Part shown: piece by piece, positions 8,671-17,209 of the stretch | Numbering within the stretch: position 1 is the first letter of the stretch | How the letters are laid out: every line of letters starts with the position of its first letter | From: Sandaracinaceae bacterium | GTDB taxonomy: Bacteria; Myxococcota_A; Polyangia; Polyangiales; Houyiibacteriaceae | Assembly (NCBI GenBank): GCA_020633055.1 | Contig: JACKEJ010000004.1 | Coordinates: forward strand, 372,001 to 436,000 | Length of the DNA stretch: 64,000 nucleotides | Direction: 5' to 3' | The notes under the pieces: model-generated | The model's database searches: none | What the model was told of the DNA's origin: nothing | The model's input: the letters and a program-made list of their open reading frames with translations, nothing else | Translations under genes and position numbers: made by a program

Positions 8671-9324
8671 TCAGCGGACCCGTGCGACCACCGCAGCCGC
8701 CCCTGCGCCCGTCGCCTTCGCCGGCTCGGTCATGAGCGTCGCCAAGATGCTGACCGGCGTCTCGGCGTCGGCCTGCATGACCGAAGCGACCTTGGCCACC
8801 GCCGAGGGTGAGAACGCCGTGGTGGATCCAAGCATGAGCACGTCGCGCGGCTCGAGCGCCACCTGCGCATGGGCGGGCTCGCCGTGCAGCACGCCGGTCG
8901 CGCTGCCTGGGTCGCCTTCGTTGTCCGGCGTCAGGCGCTGGTGCTCGCCCCGCCGCCACAGGTAGGCGCGCACGCGCCCCACCGAGATCACGTGCGCCGA
9001 GTCGTCGAGCAGCACCAGCGCCGCGAGCGAGCTGTCGGGCACGCGCTGCTCGATGAGCGCGTTGCAGCACGTCACGAGCCGCGCTCGCGCCGCCCCGAAC
9101 GCGTGCCGGACGCGCTCCTTGGGGCCCATCTGCGCCCCCTCCTCGAGGCCGGCCTCGAAGCCCGCGACGAGCGGCTCGCGCGTGAAGCCCCACGTGCGCG
9201 GCTGCCCGATGCCCGTCGTCAGGACGAAGGCCCGCCCATCGCCCAGCTTGACGAGGCCGTGCCGCGCGATGGCGTGGTCGTGCACCGTGGCGAGCTGCAG
9301 GCTCGAGTGGGACTCGACGCGCAC
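8671..9324 (-). CDS. PP2C-like protein without the catalytic Asp motif
   Basis: 217 residues. The middle LAALVLLDDSAHVISVGRVRAYLWRRGEHQRLTPD follows the PP2C pattern of beta strand, 'vGdSRaYl' and 'lt.DH'. The usual metal-binding DGMGG near the N-terminus is replaced by TTGIGQP, and the terminal D-N-A/T motif is absent. I read it as a PP2C-fold protein that has lost phosphatase metal ligands, perhaps a binding or scaffold protein. The GTG start at 9324 lies 7 nt after the upstream zinc-ribbon gene, so the two form an operon. Fold assignment is by pattern only. Confidence 0.6.
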   Translation of the reverse strand: MRVESHSSLQLATVHDHAIARHGLVKLGDGRAFVLTTGIGQPRTWGFTREPLVAGFEAGLEEGAQMGPKERVRHAFGAARARLVTCCNALIEQRVPDSSLAALVLLDDSAHVISVGRVRAYLWRRGEHQRLTPDNEGDPGSATGVLHGEPAHAQVALEPRDVLMLGSTTAFSPSAVAKVASVMQADAETPVSILATLMTEPAKATGAGAAAVVARVR

Positions 9325-9331
9325 CGGTCCC

Positions 9332-10504
9332 TCAGAGCGCCTGTGAGACCGTGTAGATGGTCATGACCACGAACACGAGGAACAGGATGAAGAAGAAGAT
9401 CTTCACCCAGCTGTAGGGCGCCTCGCCGCGCAGCTCGCCGTTCTGTCCGTTGATCAAGAAGCGGAAGGTCTTGTCGTTGTAGCGGTACGACGCGATCCAG
9501 ATGGGCAAGAGGATGTGCTTGAACTTCTCGCTGCCGAACTGGTTCACCACGTTGAGGTTCTGCACGCGATCGGCCCGCACGTCGTTGTGGCAGCGGCTGC
9601 GCTGCTCGCTCTCGATGTGCTTCACCGCCTTCCCCCATCCCTCGTTGAGGTCCACGGCGTACTCTTCCGCGCGCCACCCCGAGAGGAACCCCGGATCGTA
9701 GGGGCGCAGCTGCCCCAGCGTGAAGCCCCGCAGCGACTGCACCAGGCTCTCCGGGAGGCCGCGGCTGGCGCAGACGAGCACGTCGTCGTGGTGGTCCTGC
9801 CGCGAGCCCCAGGCTGGTCGCCAGTGGGTCTTCGTGACCGTGCGCGTCATCTGCACGTTGTTGCCGTTGGCGTCCCTGCCCCAGTAGGTTTCCTGCTCCT
9901 GGTAGTCGGTTCCAGCCTGTGCCGTCCAGCTCGAGTTGACCCAAGCGTCGAAGGTCCAGTACGGGATGTAGACGCCGTTGATCTCGCCGACGCTGGCCTT
10001 CTTCTTCAGGTCGCTGGGGCGGAACCACAGGCCACCAATCCACTCGGAGAACATGCTGCGCGCGCGCGCCTGCTCCACGGCGAAGGGCAGCATGGACTCG
10101 GGCCGGATGAGGTTGCGGTTGCTCTCCTGCTCCAGCACGTGCGGGGAGCCGCAGAAGTCGCAGCGGGTGCTGACGCTCTGACCGCCGAAGGCCACGGTCG
10201 CGCCGCAGGTGTTGCACTTGATGGTGCGGGTCGTCGCGCCGAAGCCACGCGCGGTGGCCATGGTGAGCCCAGCCTGAAGGTCGTGCTCGACGATGTCGTG
10301 CGAGCCCTCCTGCGCCGCGATCGGATGCACGTGGCCGCAGTAGGGGCACTTCAACGCCTGCGCCGCCGCGTCCCACGCCATCTCGGGGGCGCCGCACGAA
10401 GGACACGGGAACTTGCGCCCGGCCGCCGCTGCGTCCGACGCAGGCGCGGCCGGCGCCGCAGGCTGGGCGCTGAAGTCGGGAGGCGGCTGGGGCGGCTGGT
10501 CCAT
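9332..10504 (-). CDS. Zinc-ribbon membrane-anchored protein
   Basis: 390 residues. After a Pro/Ala-rich leader there are three Cys pairs forming ribbons: CPSCGAP..CPYCGH (about residues 35-60) and CNTCGAT..CDFCGS (about 95-125). A long soluble middle region rich in aromatic residues follows (for example YIPYWTFDAWVNSSWTA), then a single C-terminal helix around 365-388. The layout resembles bacterial TFIIB-type zinc-ribbon proteins of unknown role that sit on the cytoplasmic membrane. The ATG at 10504 is the first in-frame start giving the Pro-rich leader. It is co-transcribed with the PP2C-like gene and divergent from the polysaccharide block, with a 229-bp gap between. Confidence 0.75.
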   Translation of the reverse strand: MDQPPQPPPDFSAQPAAPAAPASDAAAAGRKFPCPSCGAPEMAWDAAAQALKCPYCGHVHPIAAQEGSHDIVEHDLQAGLTMATARGFGATTRTIKCNTCGATVAFGGQSVSTRCDFCGSPHVLEQESNRNLIRPESMLPFAVEQARARSMFSEWIGGLWFRPSDLKKKASVGEINGVYIPYWTFDAWVNSSWTAQAGTDYQEQETYWGRDANGNNVQMTRTVTKTHWRPAWGSRQDHHDDVLVCASRGLPESLVQSLRGFTLGQLRPYDPGFLSGWRAEEYAVDLNEGWGKAVKHIESEQRSRCHNDVRADRVQNLNVVNQFGSEKFKHILLPIWIASYRYNDKTFRFLINGQNGELRGEAPYSWVKIFFFILFLVFVVMTIYTVSQAL

Positions 10505-10733
10505 GGGGCGCGATTCTATCCGCTTCGTACGGTCACGCCGTGGGAAAATTCCTGCTGCGACGCCCGGGGTGAAGCGCACCCGTTCCTGGTGGATGGCCAA
10601 GGCGACGGGTGGCGCGCACACCGTAGGCAGCGGGTCGGCGCCGAGATGGAGGTTACGGCTCGCCAGCGCGGAGGCCGTTGCGGGACACCCACCATGTGGC
10701 ACATCGCCCACCTGGCCGTACACTACGCCCTCC
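10505..10733. promoter_or_regulatory. Divergent intergenic region
   Basis: 229 bp between the zinc-ribbon gene and the first glycosyltransferase gene. It must hold promoters for both directions but I could not pick convincing -35/-10 or -24/-12 pairs. It contains one GGACACCCACC word at 10682. Confidence 0.4.
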
Positions 10734-12008
10734 ATGCGCGTCGCCTACCTGGTCAATCAATACCCGAAGGTCAGCCACACCTTCATCCGGCGCGAGCTGC
10801 AGGCGCTGGAACTGCAGGGCGTCGAGGTGCTGCGCTACTCGGTGCGCCGCGTGGCCGAGCCCCTGACGGACCAGGCCGATCGCGACGAGGCCGAGCGTAC
10901 GCGGGTCATCCTGGACGGTGGTCCGCAGGGGCTGGCGGCGGCCATGGCGCGCGTCGCGGCCAAGCGACCGGCGGGGTTCGCCCGCGCATCCGCAATGGCG
11001 GCGCGTGTAGGCGTCGGCTCGGAGCGGGGTGTGGTCATCCACGGCGCCTACCTGGGTGAGGCCAGCGTGCTGCTGGAGTGGCTGGAGGAGGCAGGCGTCG
11101 ACCATGTGCACGCGCACTTCGGCACCAACTCGACGACGGTCGCGATGCTGGTCGCGGCGCTGGGTGGCCCCGGCTACAGCTTCCATGTCCACGGGCCCGA
11201 GGAGTTCGACAAGCCTGCGGCCATCGCGCTGGGTGAAAAGGTGGAGCGTAGCCGCTTCGTGTGCGCCATCAGCCACTTCGGCTGCAGCCAGCTGTACCGC
11301 CAGGTGAGCTACGCGCACTGGCCCAAGGTCCACGTCGTGCGCTGCGGCGTGGAGCCCGCGTTCCTCAGCGGCGACGGCCGTGACTACCCCACGGCCCCGC
11401 GCTTGGTGAGCGTCGGGCGCCTCAGCGAGCAAAAGGGGCAGATCCTCCTGATCGAGGCGCTCGGGCAGCTCGCGCGCGAGGGCGCGGTCTTCGAGCTGGT
11501 CCTGGTGGGCGACGGAGAGATGCGCGCCGACATCGAGGCCGCCATCGCGCAGCACGGGCTCACGCAGCGCGTCCACATCACCGGCTGGGCGAGCGGACCC
11601 GAGGTGCGCGAACACCTGCTCGCCGCACGCGCCATGGTGCTGCCCAGCTTCGCGGAGGGTCTGCCCGTCGTCATCATGGAGGCCCTGGGGCTCGGGCGGC
11701 CCGTGCTCTCCACCTACGTGGCCGGCATCCCGGAGCTGGTCGTCCCGGGTCGCAACGGCTGGCTGGTCCCCGCGGGCAGCGTGCCCCACCTGGTGTCCGC
11801 GCTGCGCGACGTGCTCGCCACCCCCACGGACACCCTGGCCGCCATGGGCGCCGCCGGTCGTGAGGCGGTGCTGGCGCGACACGACGTGCGGGTCACGGCG
11901 CACAGCCTGGCCGAGCTGCTGTACGCGCACGTCCCAGGCGCCACGTCGTCCGCGGCACGCGCCCCCTCCGCCCACGGCACGGACGTGTCCACGGCCGAGC
12001 CGATGTAG
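10734..12008 (+). CDS. Glycosyltransferase family 4 (colanic-acid WcaL-like)
   Basis: 424 residues, GT-B fold. The N-terminal domain starts MRVAYLVNQYPKVSHTFIRR, typical of WcaL/EpsD-like enzymes. The C-terminal donor domain has GRLSEQKGQILLIEALGQL, ITGWASGPEVREHL and the acidic E-x7-E motif region SFAEGLPVVIMEALGLGRPV. It should transfer a sugar from a nucleotide donor to a lipid-linked repeat unit on the cytoplasmic face. The ATG at 10734 has the conserved N-terminus immediately after it. It is followed after 7 nt by the polymerase/ligase-like gene, so it heads an operon of four polysaccharide genes. Confidence 0.92.
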   Translation: MRVAYLVNQYPKVSHTFIRRELQALELQGVEVLRYSVRRVAEPLTDQADRDEAERTRVILDGGPQGLAAAMARVAAKRPAGFARASAMAARVGVGSERGVVIHGAYLGEASVLLEWLEEAGVDHVHAHFGTNSTTVAMLVAALGGPGYSFHVHGPEEFDKPAAIALGEKVERSRFVCAISHFGCSQLYRQVSYAHWPKVHVVRCGVEPAFLSGDGRDYPTAPRLVSVGRLSEQKGQILLIEALGQLAREGAVFELVLVGDGEMRADIEAAIAQHGLTQRVHITGWASGPEVREHLLAARAMVLPSFAEGLPVVIMEALGLGRPVLSTYVAGIPELVVPGRNGWLVPAGSVPHLVSALRDVLATPTDTLAAMGAAGREAVLARHDVRVTAHSLAELLYAHVPGATSSAARAPSAHGTDVSTAEPM

Positions 12009-12015
12009 AGCGCGC

Positions 12016-13632
12016 GTGTTCTTCGGTCACCCCAACCTGCTCGCCTACGCCGCGCTCTTTCTGTTCATCCCAGTGACGCTCGCGCTCTACGCGCGTCTGT
12101 CGGCGACCAAGGCGACCATCGTGGCGATGCTCGCGGGCGTGCTGTTCCTGCCCGAAGTGCTGGCCATCGACCCGCCGCTGCTGCCCCCCATGGACAAGAC
12201 GTCCATCACCGCAGCATGGGCGCTGGTGGGCTGTCTGTGGAAGGCCCGCCGGCAGCTGGTTCGCGCCCGCCCGCTGCGGGGCATCGACGGTCTGTTCGTG
12301 CTGCTGTTGCTGTGCAACGTGGGCACGGCGCTGACCAACCCGGACCCACTCGTCACGGGGCCCATCGTGCGCCCCGGCCTCGTGCTGTACGACGCGGTGG
12401 CGCTCGGCATCAAGGACACCCTCGCCATCTACCTCCCGTTCTTGCTGGGCCGCGCCATGGTCACGCAGCGCCGTGACCTGCACACACTGCTCAGCGCGCT
12501 GCTCTCGTTCGGGTTGGTGTACGCGTGCCTAGCGCTGGTGGAGATCCGCCTGAGCCCGCAGCTGCACAACTGGCTGTACGGCTACCACCAAATGGACTTC
12601 TCCATGGCCATCCGCTTCGGCGGCTACCGGCCCATGATCTTCATGCAGACCGGCCTGGCCGTCGGCATGTTCATGCTGGCCGTCACGCTCGCGGCCATCG
12701 CCTTGCGCCGCACGGGCAACGCGCGCGCGCGCACGGTGGTGTTCCTCGCGGTGGTGCTGGTGCTGTGCAAGAGCACGGGCGCCATCCTCTATGCGCTGGT
12801 CGTGCTGCCCGTCGCAGCCTTCGTGCGGCGTCCCCGGGCGCGCCTTCCCGCCGCGCTCGCGCTGCTCACGCTGCTCTACCCGCTGCTGCGCACCACCGAC
12901 ACCTTCCCGACCGACACGCTCGTCGAGCAGGCGGAGCGGATCAACGAGGAGCGCGCCCTCTCGCTCTGGTTCCGCTTCGACCAAGAGTTCCAGCTGCTGC
13001 AGCGCGCGCTCGAGCGTCCGTATTTCGGCTGGGGCGGCTACAACCGCAACCGCCACTTCGACCCCGAGACGGGCGAGGACCTGAGCGTCACGGACGGCGA
13101 CTGGACCATCCAGATCGGCACGCGCGGTCTCGTGGGCTTCGTGGCGCTGTACGGCCTGCTCACGGTGCCCGTCCTGCTCACGTGGCGCCGGCTACGGCGC
13201 ATCCGCTCACGCGACGACCGGCTGCGGCTTTGTACGCTCGCGCTGATCACCGCGTTGTGGGTCGTCGACCTGCTGCCCAACGGGCTGTTCCACTGTCTAC
13301 CGTTCTTCTTCGCGGGCGCGCTCTACGGGCTGCTGCACGGCATCGCCGACACGAGCGCGCGGCAGGAGGGTCCGGCCGGCCCCCCGCGCAGAAGGCGCAC
13401 GGAGGCCGAGGTGACGGGCGTGCAGGAGCTCGAAGCGCTAGAGGACGTGTCGTACGGTCAGCGGGAGGCCATGCGCATCGAGGTGGCCCAACGACGCGTC
13501 GGGCTCTCGCGCGCGCGCGAAGCGCTCAGACACCTGCGCATCGGATTGGCGTGCCTTCGCGTCGATCGCCTCCGCGTGGCTCGCGCGCGCCTTTGCGAAC
13601 AGCTCGCGCTAGGGGTACGGAGGGCCGCATGA
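12016..13632 (+). CDS. O-antigen polymerase/ligase-like membrane protein (Wzy type)
   Basis: 538 residues with about ten to twelve hydrophobic helices up to about residue 435. A large periplasmic loop holds RFDQEFQLLQRALERPYFGWGGYN, the family's 'a..hPl.GvG..n' pattern before the last helices. It should polymerise undecaprenyl-linked repeat units in the periplasm, working with the flippase next door. The last 100 residues are odd: a hydrophilic Arg/Glu/Ala-rich helical tail not typical of Wzy. The GTG at 12016 begins the first helix; the stop overlaps the start of the flippase gene (ATGA). Polymerase and ligase cannot be told apart from sequence alone. Confidence 0.82.
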   Translation: MFFGHPNLLAYAALFLFIPVTLALYARLSATKATIVAMLAGVLFLPEVLAIDPPLLPPMDKTSITAAWALVGCLWKARRQLVRARPLRGIDGLFVLLLLCNVGTALTNPDPLVTGPIVRPGLVLYDAVALGIKDTLAIYLPFLLGRAMVTQRRDLHTLLSALLSFGLVYACLALVEIRLSPQLHNWLYGYHQMDFSMAIRFGGYRPMIFMQTGLAVGMFMLAVTLAAIALRRTGNARARTVVFLAVVLVLCKSTGAILYALVVLPVAAFVRRPRARLPAALALLTLLYPLLRTTDTFPTDTLVEQAERINEERALSLWFRFDQEFQLLQRALERPYFGWGGYNRNRHFDPETGEDLSVTDGDWTIQIGTRGLVGFVALYGLLTVPVLLTWRRLRRIRSRDDRLRLCTLALITALWVVDLLPNGLFHCLPFFFAGALYGLLHGIADTSARQEGPAGPPRRRRTEAEVTGVQELEALEDVSYGQREAMRIEVAQRRVGLSRAREALRHLRIGLACLRVDRLRVARARLCEQLALGVRRAA

Positions 13633-15164
13633 GTGCGACCGTCACCGACGCGCCCAGCGCGCCCGCGCCCGTGTCCGCCGACGAGCGCCCCCTCGAGGGC
13701 CGCGCCGAGCGTGGCGCGCTGTGGGTGGTGCTCGGCTATGGCGGCGCGCAGGTCATCCGGCTGGTCGGAAACCTGATCCTGACGCGCCTGCTGTTCGAGG
13801 AGGCCTTCGGCATCATGGCGCTGATGTCCACCGTGCTGCAGGGCCTCGAGCTGTTCAGCGACGTGGGCATCGGCCCCAGCCTCATCCAGAACGAGCGCGA
13901 GGACCCGGCCTTCGTGAACACGGCCTGGACGCTGCAGGTGGCGCGTGGAGTCGCCATCTGGGCGGTGGCCTGCGCGTTGGCCGTGCCGTTCGCCACGTTC
14001 TACGAGGAGCCTCAGCTCGCGTGGTTGCTGCCCATCGTGTCGGCCACCGCGCTCGTCGCTGGCTTCAATTCCACCAAGCTGTTCACGCTCAACCGGCAGC
14101 TGGACGTCCGGCGCATCGAGATCTCGCTCATCGTCGCCCAGGTGGCGGGGCTGGTGACGATGGTGGCCTGGGCGATAGTCGATCGCTCCGTGCTGGCCCT
14201 GGTGGCGGGCGCGCTGGTCACGTGCCTGGTGCGCATGGTGCTCACGCACACCTACCTGCCGGGCCTGCGCAACGGCTTCGCGTGGGAGCCGGGCGCCGCG
14301 CGCGAGCTGGTGCGTTTCGGCCGTTGGATCTTCGTCAGCACGCTGCTGACGTTCCTCGCCGGGCAGGCAGATCGGCTCGTGTTCGGGCGGCTGGTGCCCC
14401 TCGATCGGCTGGGCGTCTACTACATCGGAGTGGTCATCGCGACCATCCCGAGCGAAGCGCTCAGTCGCCTGTCGATGCAGATCATCTTCCCCGTGTATGC
14501 CCGCGTCCGCGAGCGCGACGGTCACTTCCGCGCCGTCTTCGAGACCATCCGCACGCCGCTGCTCATCCTCGCGGGCTGGGCGTTCGCGGGGCTCGTCGCA
14601 GGCGGCCCCACGGCCGTGGACCTGCTCTACGACGACCGCTACCAAGACGCGGGCTGGGCCGTGCAAGTGCTCGCCGCGGGCGGCTGGGTGCTGGTCTTGG
14701 GCAACACGTACGGCGCGGCGCTGTTGGCGTCCGACCTCCCGCGCGGCGTGGCGGCGGGCTCGTTCGCGAAGGTGCTCGCCATGGCGGTGCTCATCCCCGC
14801 AGGCTTCTACGTGGGTGAGGCGCGTCACCCTGGGCTCGGGTTCCCCGGCGCAGTGCTCGGGTACGCCGTGGCCGAAGCGGTGCGCTACGCGGTGTGCGCC
14901 TATGCGTGCCGCGAGCTGCAGCTCACCGGCCTGCGCGGTGACGCGCGCCTCTCGCTGGTCGTCGCGCTCACCGGAGGCCTCGGGGCGTTCCTCGAAGCCG
15001 GGCTGCGCGCGCTCGAGCTGCACGTCGTCCTCCGCTCGGCCGTCATCGCGCTGGTCATCACACTGGCATGGGCGCCCCTCGGCTCGCCCCTGCTGCGCGA
15101 CCGGCTGGCCCAGCGCCGCGCCCGTCGCGCGGCCCACACCGAGCCCCCCAGAGCGGAGGCCTAG
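13629..15164 (+). CDS. Lipopolysaccharide/oligosaccharide flippase (Wzx/WzxC-like)
   Basis: 511 residues with twelve to fourteen membrane helices. The N-terminus GALWVVLGYGGAQVIRLVGNL and the stretch DVGIGPSLIQNEREDPAFVNTAWTL are typical of the MOP-superfamily WzxC/TuaB branch; ARELVRFGRWIFVSTLLTFL opens the second half. It should flip lipid-linked repeat units across the inner membrane. Overlaps the polymerase-like gene by 4 nt and is followed after 9 nt by a glycosyltransferase, supporting a Wzx/Wzy-dependent pathway. Family call is firm. Confidence 0.93.
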   Translation: MSATVTDAPSAPAPVSADERPLEGRAERGALWVVLGYGGAQVIRLVGNLILTRLLFEEAFGIMALMSTVLQGLELFSDVGIGPSLIQNEREDPAFVNTAWTLQVARGVAIWAVACALAVPFATFYEEPQLAWLLPIVSATALVAGFNSTKLFTLNRQLDVRRIEISLIVAQVAGLVTMVAWAIVDRSVLALVAGALVTCLVRMVLTHTYLPGLRNGFAWEPGAARELVRFGRWIFVSTLLTFLAGQADRLVFGRLVPLDRLGVYYIGVVIATIPSEALSRLSMQIIFPVYARVRERDGHFRAVFETIRTPLLILAGWAFAGLVAGGPTAVDLLYDDRYQDAGWAVQVLAAGGWVLVLGNTYGAALLASDLPRGVAAGSFAKVLAMAVLIPAGFYVGEARHPGLGFPGAVLGYAVAEAVRYAVCAYACRELQLTGLRGDARLSLVVALTGGLGAFLEAGLRALELHVVLRSAVIALVITLAWAPLGSPLLRDRLAQRRARRAAHTEPPRAEA

Positions 15165-15173
15165 CGGGCGGTC

Positions 15174-17195
15174 ATGCGCATCACCTTCGTCCACAAGTCG
15201 GCCAACTTCTCCGGGGGCAACCGCGTGGTCGCCACCTACGCGGAGCGCCTGCAGGCACGCGGACACGAGGTGTGTGTAGTCAGCGGCCCGGACCCTCGGC
15301 CGCGACCCTTGCGTGGGCTGCTCAACAAGGTACGCGGGCATCGCTATCAGGTGGGTGACGGCCGTAGCTGGCTCGACGCGCTGCCCGTCGAGCACCGGGT
15401 GCTGGAGCGCGCCCGACCCGTGCGCGCCGCCGATCTACCCGACGCTGACGTGGTCGTGGCCACGTGGTGGGAGACCGCCGAGGCCGTAGCCGCGCTTCCT
15501 CCACGCAAGGGCGCGAAGGCCTACTTCATCCAAGGCGTCGAGTGGACCATCGACGACATGCCAGTCGAGCGCGTCAAGCAGACCTGGCGTCTGCCGCTGC
15601 ACAAGATCGTGATCGCGGAGTTCATGGCGCAGCTGGCCCGCGAGGAATTCGGCGACGACGACCTCTCGCTCGTCCCGAACGCCATCGACGCCGCGCTGTT
15701 CCACGCGCCGCCGCGCGAACGCAACGCCGTGCCGACCGTCGGCTTCATGGAGGTTGGGCCGCTCGCCATCAAGGGCGGCGACATCACGCGCGCCGCGCTG
15801 CGGCTCGCCAAGGAGCGAGAGCCCGCGCTACGCGCGCTGTGCTTCGGCCGCAGCGCCCCACCGCCGGAGCGCGCGTTGTCGAGCTGGGTCGAGTTCCACA
15901 CGTCGCCCAGCCCCGAGGCGCTGCGGTCGCTGTACGCGAGCTGCGACGTGTTCGTGCACGCGTCTCGCGCCGAGGGCTTCGGGCTGCCGCTGCTCGAGGC
16001 CATGGCCTGCCGCACGCCCGTGGCCGCCACCCCGGCGGGCGCCGCACCCGAGCTCCTGCCGAGCGGCGGAGGTGTGTTGGTGCCGCACGAAGATCCCGCC
16101 GCGCTGGCCGACGCCCTCCTACAGCTCGCCACGCTGCCCGCGGCCGAGTGGCGCGCGCGGTCGGACGCTGCCTGTGCGCGCGCCACCGGCTACACCATGG
16201 ACGACGCCACGGAGCGCATGGAGGCCGCGCTGGAGCGCGCCGCCGAGAAGACCGGGACCCAAGCGCACGCACGAGCCGCCGCTCGGTCGGACCGTGGCCC
16301 GGCCCCCGCTCTCGCGGAACGCCTACGGGCGCTCGCCCCCGCGGCAAGCCCTGGACCCCAGGACACCCACACGCGGGCCACCCACACGCGGGCCACCCAC
16401 ACGCGGGCCACCCACACGAGGGACACCCACACGCGGGACACCCACACGCGGGGGCAGCGCCTCCCTGCGCCCGACACCCGCACGCAGCACGCGCCCTCAC
16501 CCGGCCACGCCGCGTCCACCTACGTCGCCAGCAGCGTCTTGGCCCGCGCCGCGGCCCTCGCCCTACGCGACACGCTCACCGGGCCCGGCGGGGCCCCGCA
16601 TTCTAGCGTCCCGCGCGATGGCTTCGTGCCAGAGGACACGGTGTCCGCGGGCGCCGCCGAGCTGCTGGCAGCGCTGACACACCCGGCGACGGTCGCCGCC
16701 ATCGAGGACGCCACGGGCACGGGGCGCCTGTTGCTGGACCCCCACCGACGCGAGCAGGGGTTGTTCGTCGCCGGCGCCGACGCGCCCCGGCGCAGCTTCA
16801 CCCAACGGCGACACGACCCGCCCCTCACGCGTCGCTCCACGCTGGTGCTGGCGCTCGAAGACACGACGCTGAGCATCTCTCATGGCGCCTCGCTCGCAGG
16901 CCGCACGGAACGCCTGGCGCGACACACACTCCGTGCGGGCGACGCGCTGCTCGTCTCCGCGGGCCTCGACCAGCTGCTCCACACCGGGGGGCTCCGAGCG
17001 GTGCTCGTGCCCCTCTATCAGGCCGAGCTGACCGTGGACCCGTTCCCCCGGCGCAGCGAGCGCACCCTGCCTACGCTCAGCGCCACCACCACGCGGCAGG
17101 TCGCGCAGACGGCCGCCGAGCACGCCCGCGTCTTGCGTGCCCATCAGCGCCGCGTCGTGGCACAGCTTCACGAGCTGCTGCTCGGCCACCACTGA
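15174..17195 (+). CDS. Glycosyltransferase family 4 with repeat linker and extra C-terminal domain
   Basis: 673 residues. Residues 1-360 form a GT4 enzyme: N-terminal ITFVHKSANFSGGNRVVATY and donor-site stretch ASRAEGFGLPLLEAMACRTPV. A low-complexity linker follows with six 5-residue units of D/A-T-H-T-R (about 397-426), encoded by perfect 15-bp DNA repeats. The last 230 residues have no obvious glycosyltransferase role; the order LVLALEDTTLSISHG, TLRAGDALLVSAG and LLHTGGLRAVLVPLY suggests a beta-rich, jelly-roll-like domain, possibly a decayed 2OG-oxygenase fold. It ends the plus-strand polysaccharide operon, tail to tail with a sensor kinase only 14 bp away. Confidence 0.87.
   Translation: MRITFVHKSANFSGGNRVVATYAERLQARGHEVCVVSGPDPRPRPLRGLLNKVRGHRYQVGDGRSWLDALPVEHRVLERARPVRAADLPDADVVVATWWETAEAVAALPPRKGAKAYFIQGVEWTIDDMPVERVKQTWRLPLHKIVIAEFMAQLAREEFGDDDLSLVPNAIDAALFHAPPRERNAVPTVGFMEVGPLAIKGGDITRAALRLAKEREPALRALCFGRSAPPPERALSSWVEFHTSPSPEALRSLYASCDVFVHASRAEGFGLPLLEAMACRTPVAATPAGAAPELLPSGGGVLVPHEDPAALADALLQLATLPAAEWRARSDAACARATGYTMDDATERMEAALERAAEKTGTQAHARAAARSDRGPAPALAERLRALAPAASPGPQDTHTRATHTRATHTRATHTRDTHTRDTHTRGQRLPAPDTRTQHAPSPGHAASTYVASSVLARAAALALRDTLTGPGGAPHSSVPRDGFVPEDTVSAGAAELLAALTHPATVAAIEDATGTGRLLLDPHRREQGLFVAGADAPRRSFTQRRHDPPLTRRSTLVLALEDTTLSISHGASLAGRTERLARHTLRAGDALLVSAGLDQLLHTGGLRAVLVPLYQAELTVDPFPRRSERTLPTLSATTTRQVAQTAAEHARVLRAHQRRVVAQLHELLLGHH
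16361..16450. repeat. Six tandem 15-bp units (GGMCACCCACACGMG) inside the GT4 gene
   Basis: Six gap-free 15-bp units start at 16361, 16376, 16391, 16406, 16421 and 16436. They differ only at position 3 (A or C) and once near the end (CGAG for CGCG). They keep frame and encode D/A-T-H-T-R pentapeptides. The core GGACACCCAC is the same word as in the DUF58 gene 13 kb away. Confidence 0.93.
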
Positions 17196-17209
17196 CCACC
17201 ACGACACGC

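Noticed and set aside
12525..13628. Upstream in-frame extension of the flippase frame
   Set aside because: Composition is of a shadow frame inside the polymerase gene; the conserved N-terminus begins at ATG 13629.
13458..15395. 645-codon minus-strand frame across the flippase gene
   Set aside because: Rich in Arg/His/Glu/Gly without any fold pattern, opposite a well-supported membrane protein.
16361..16450. Tandem array read as a CRISPR
   Set aside because: Units are 15 bp with no unique spacers and lie inside a coding frame.
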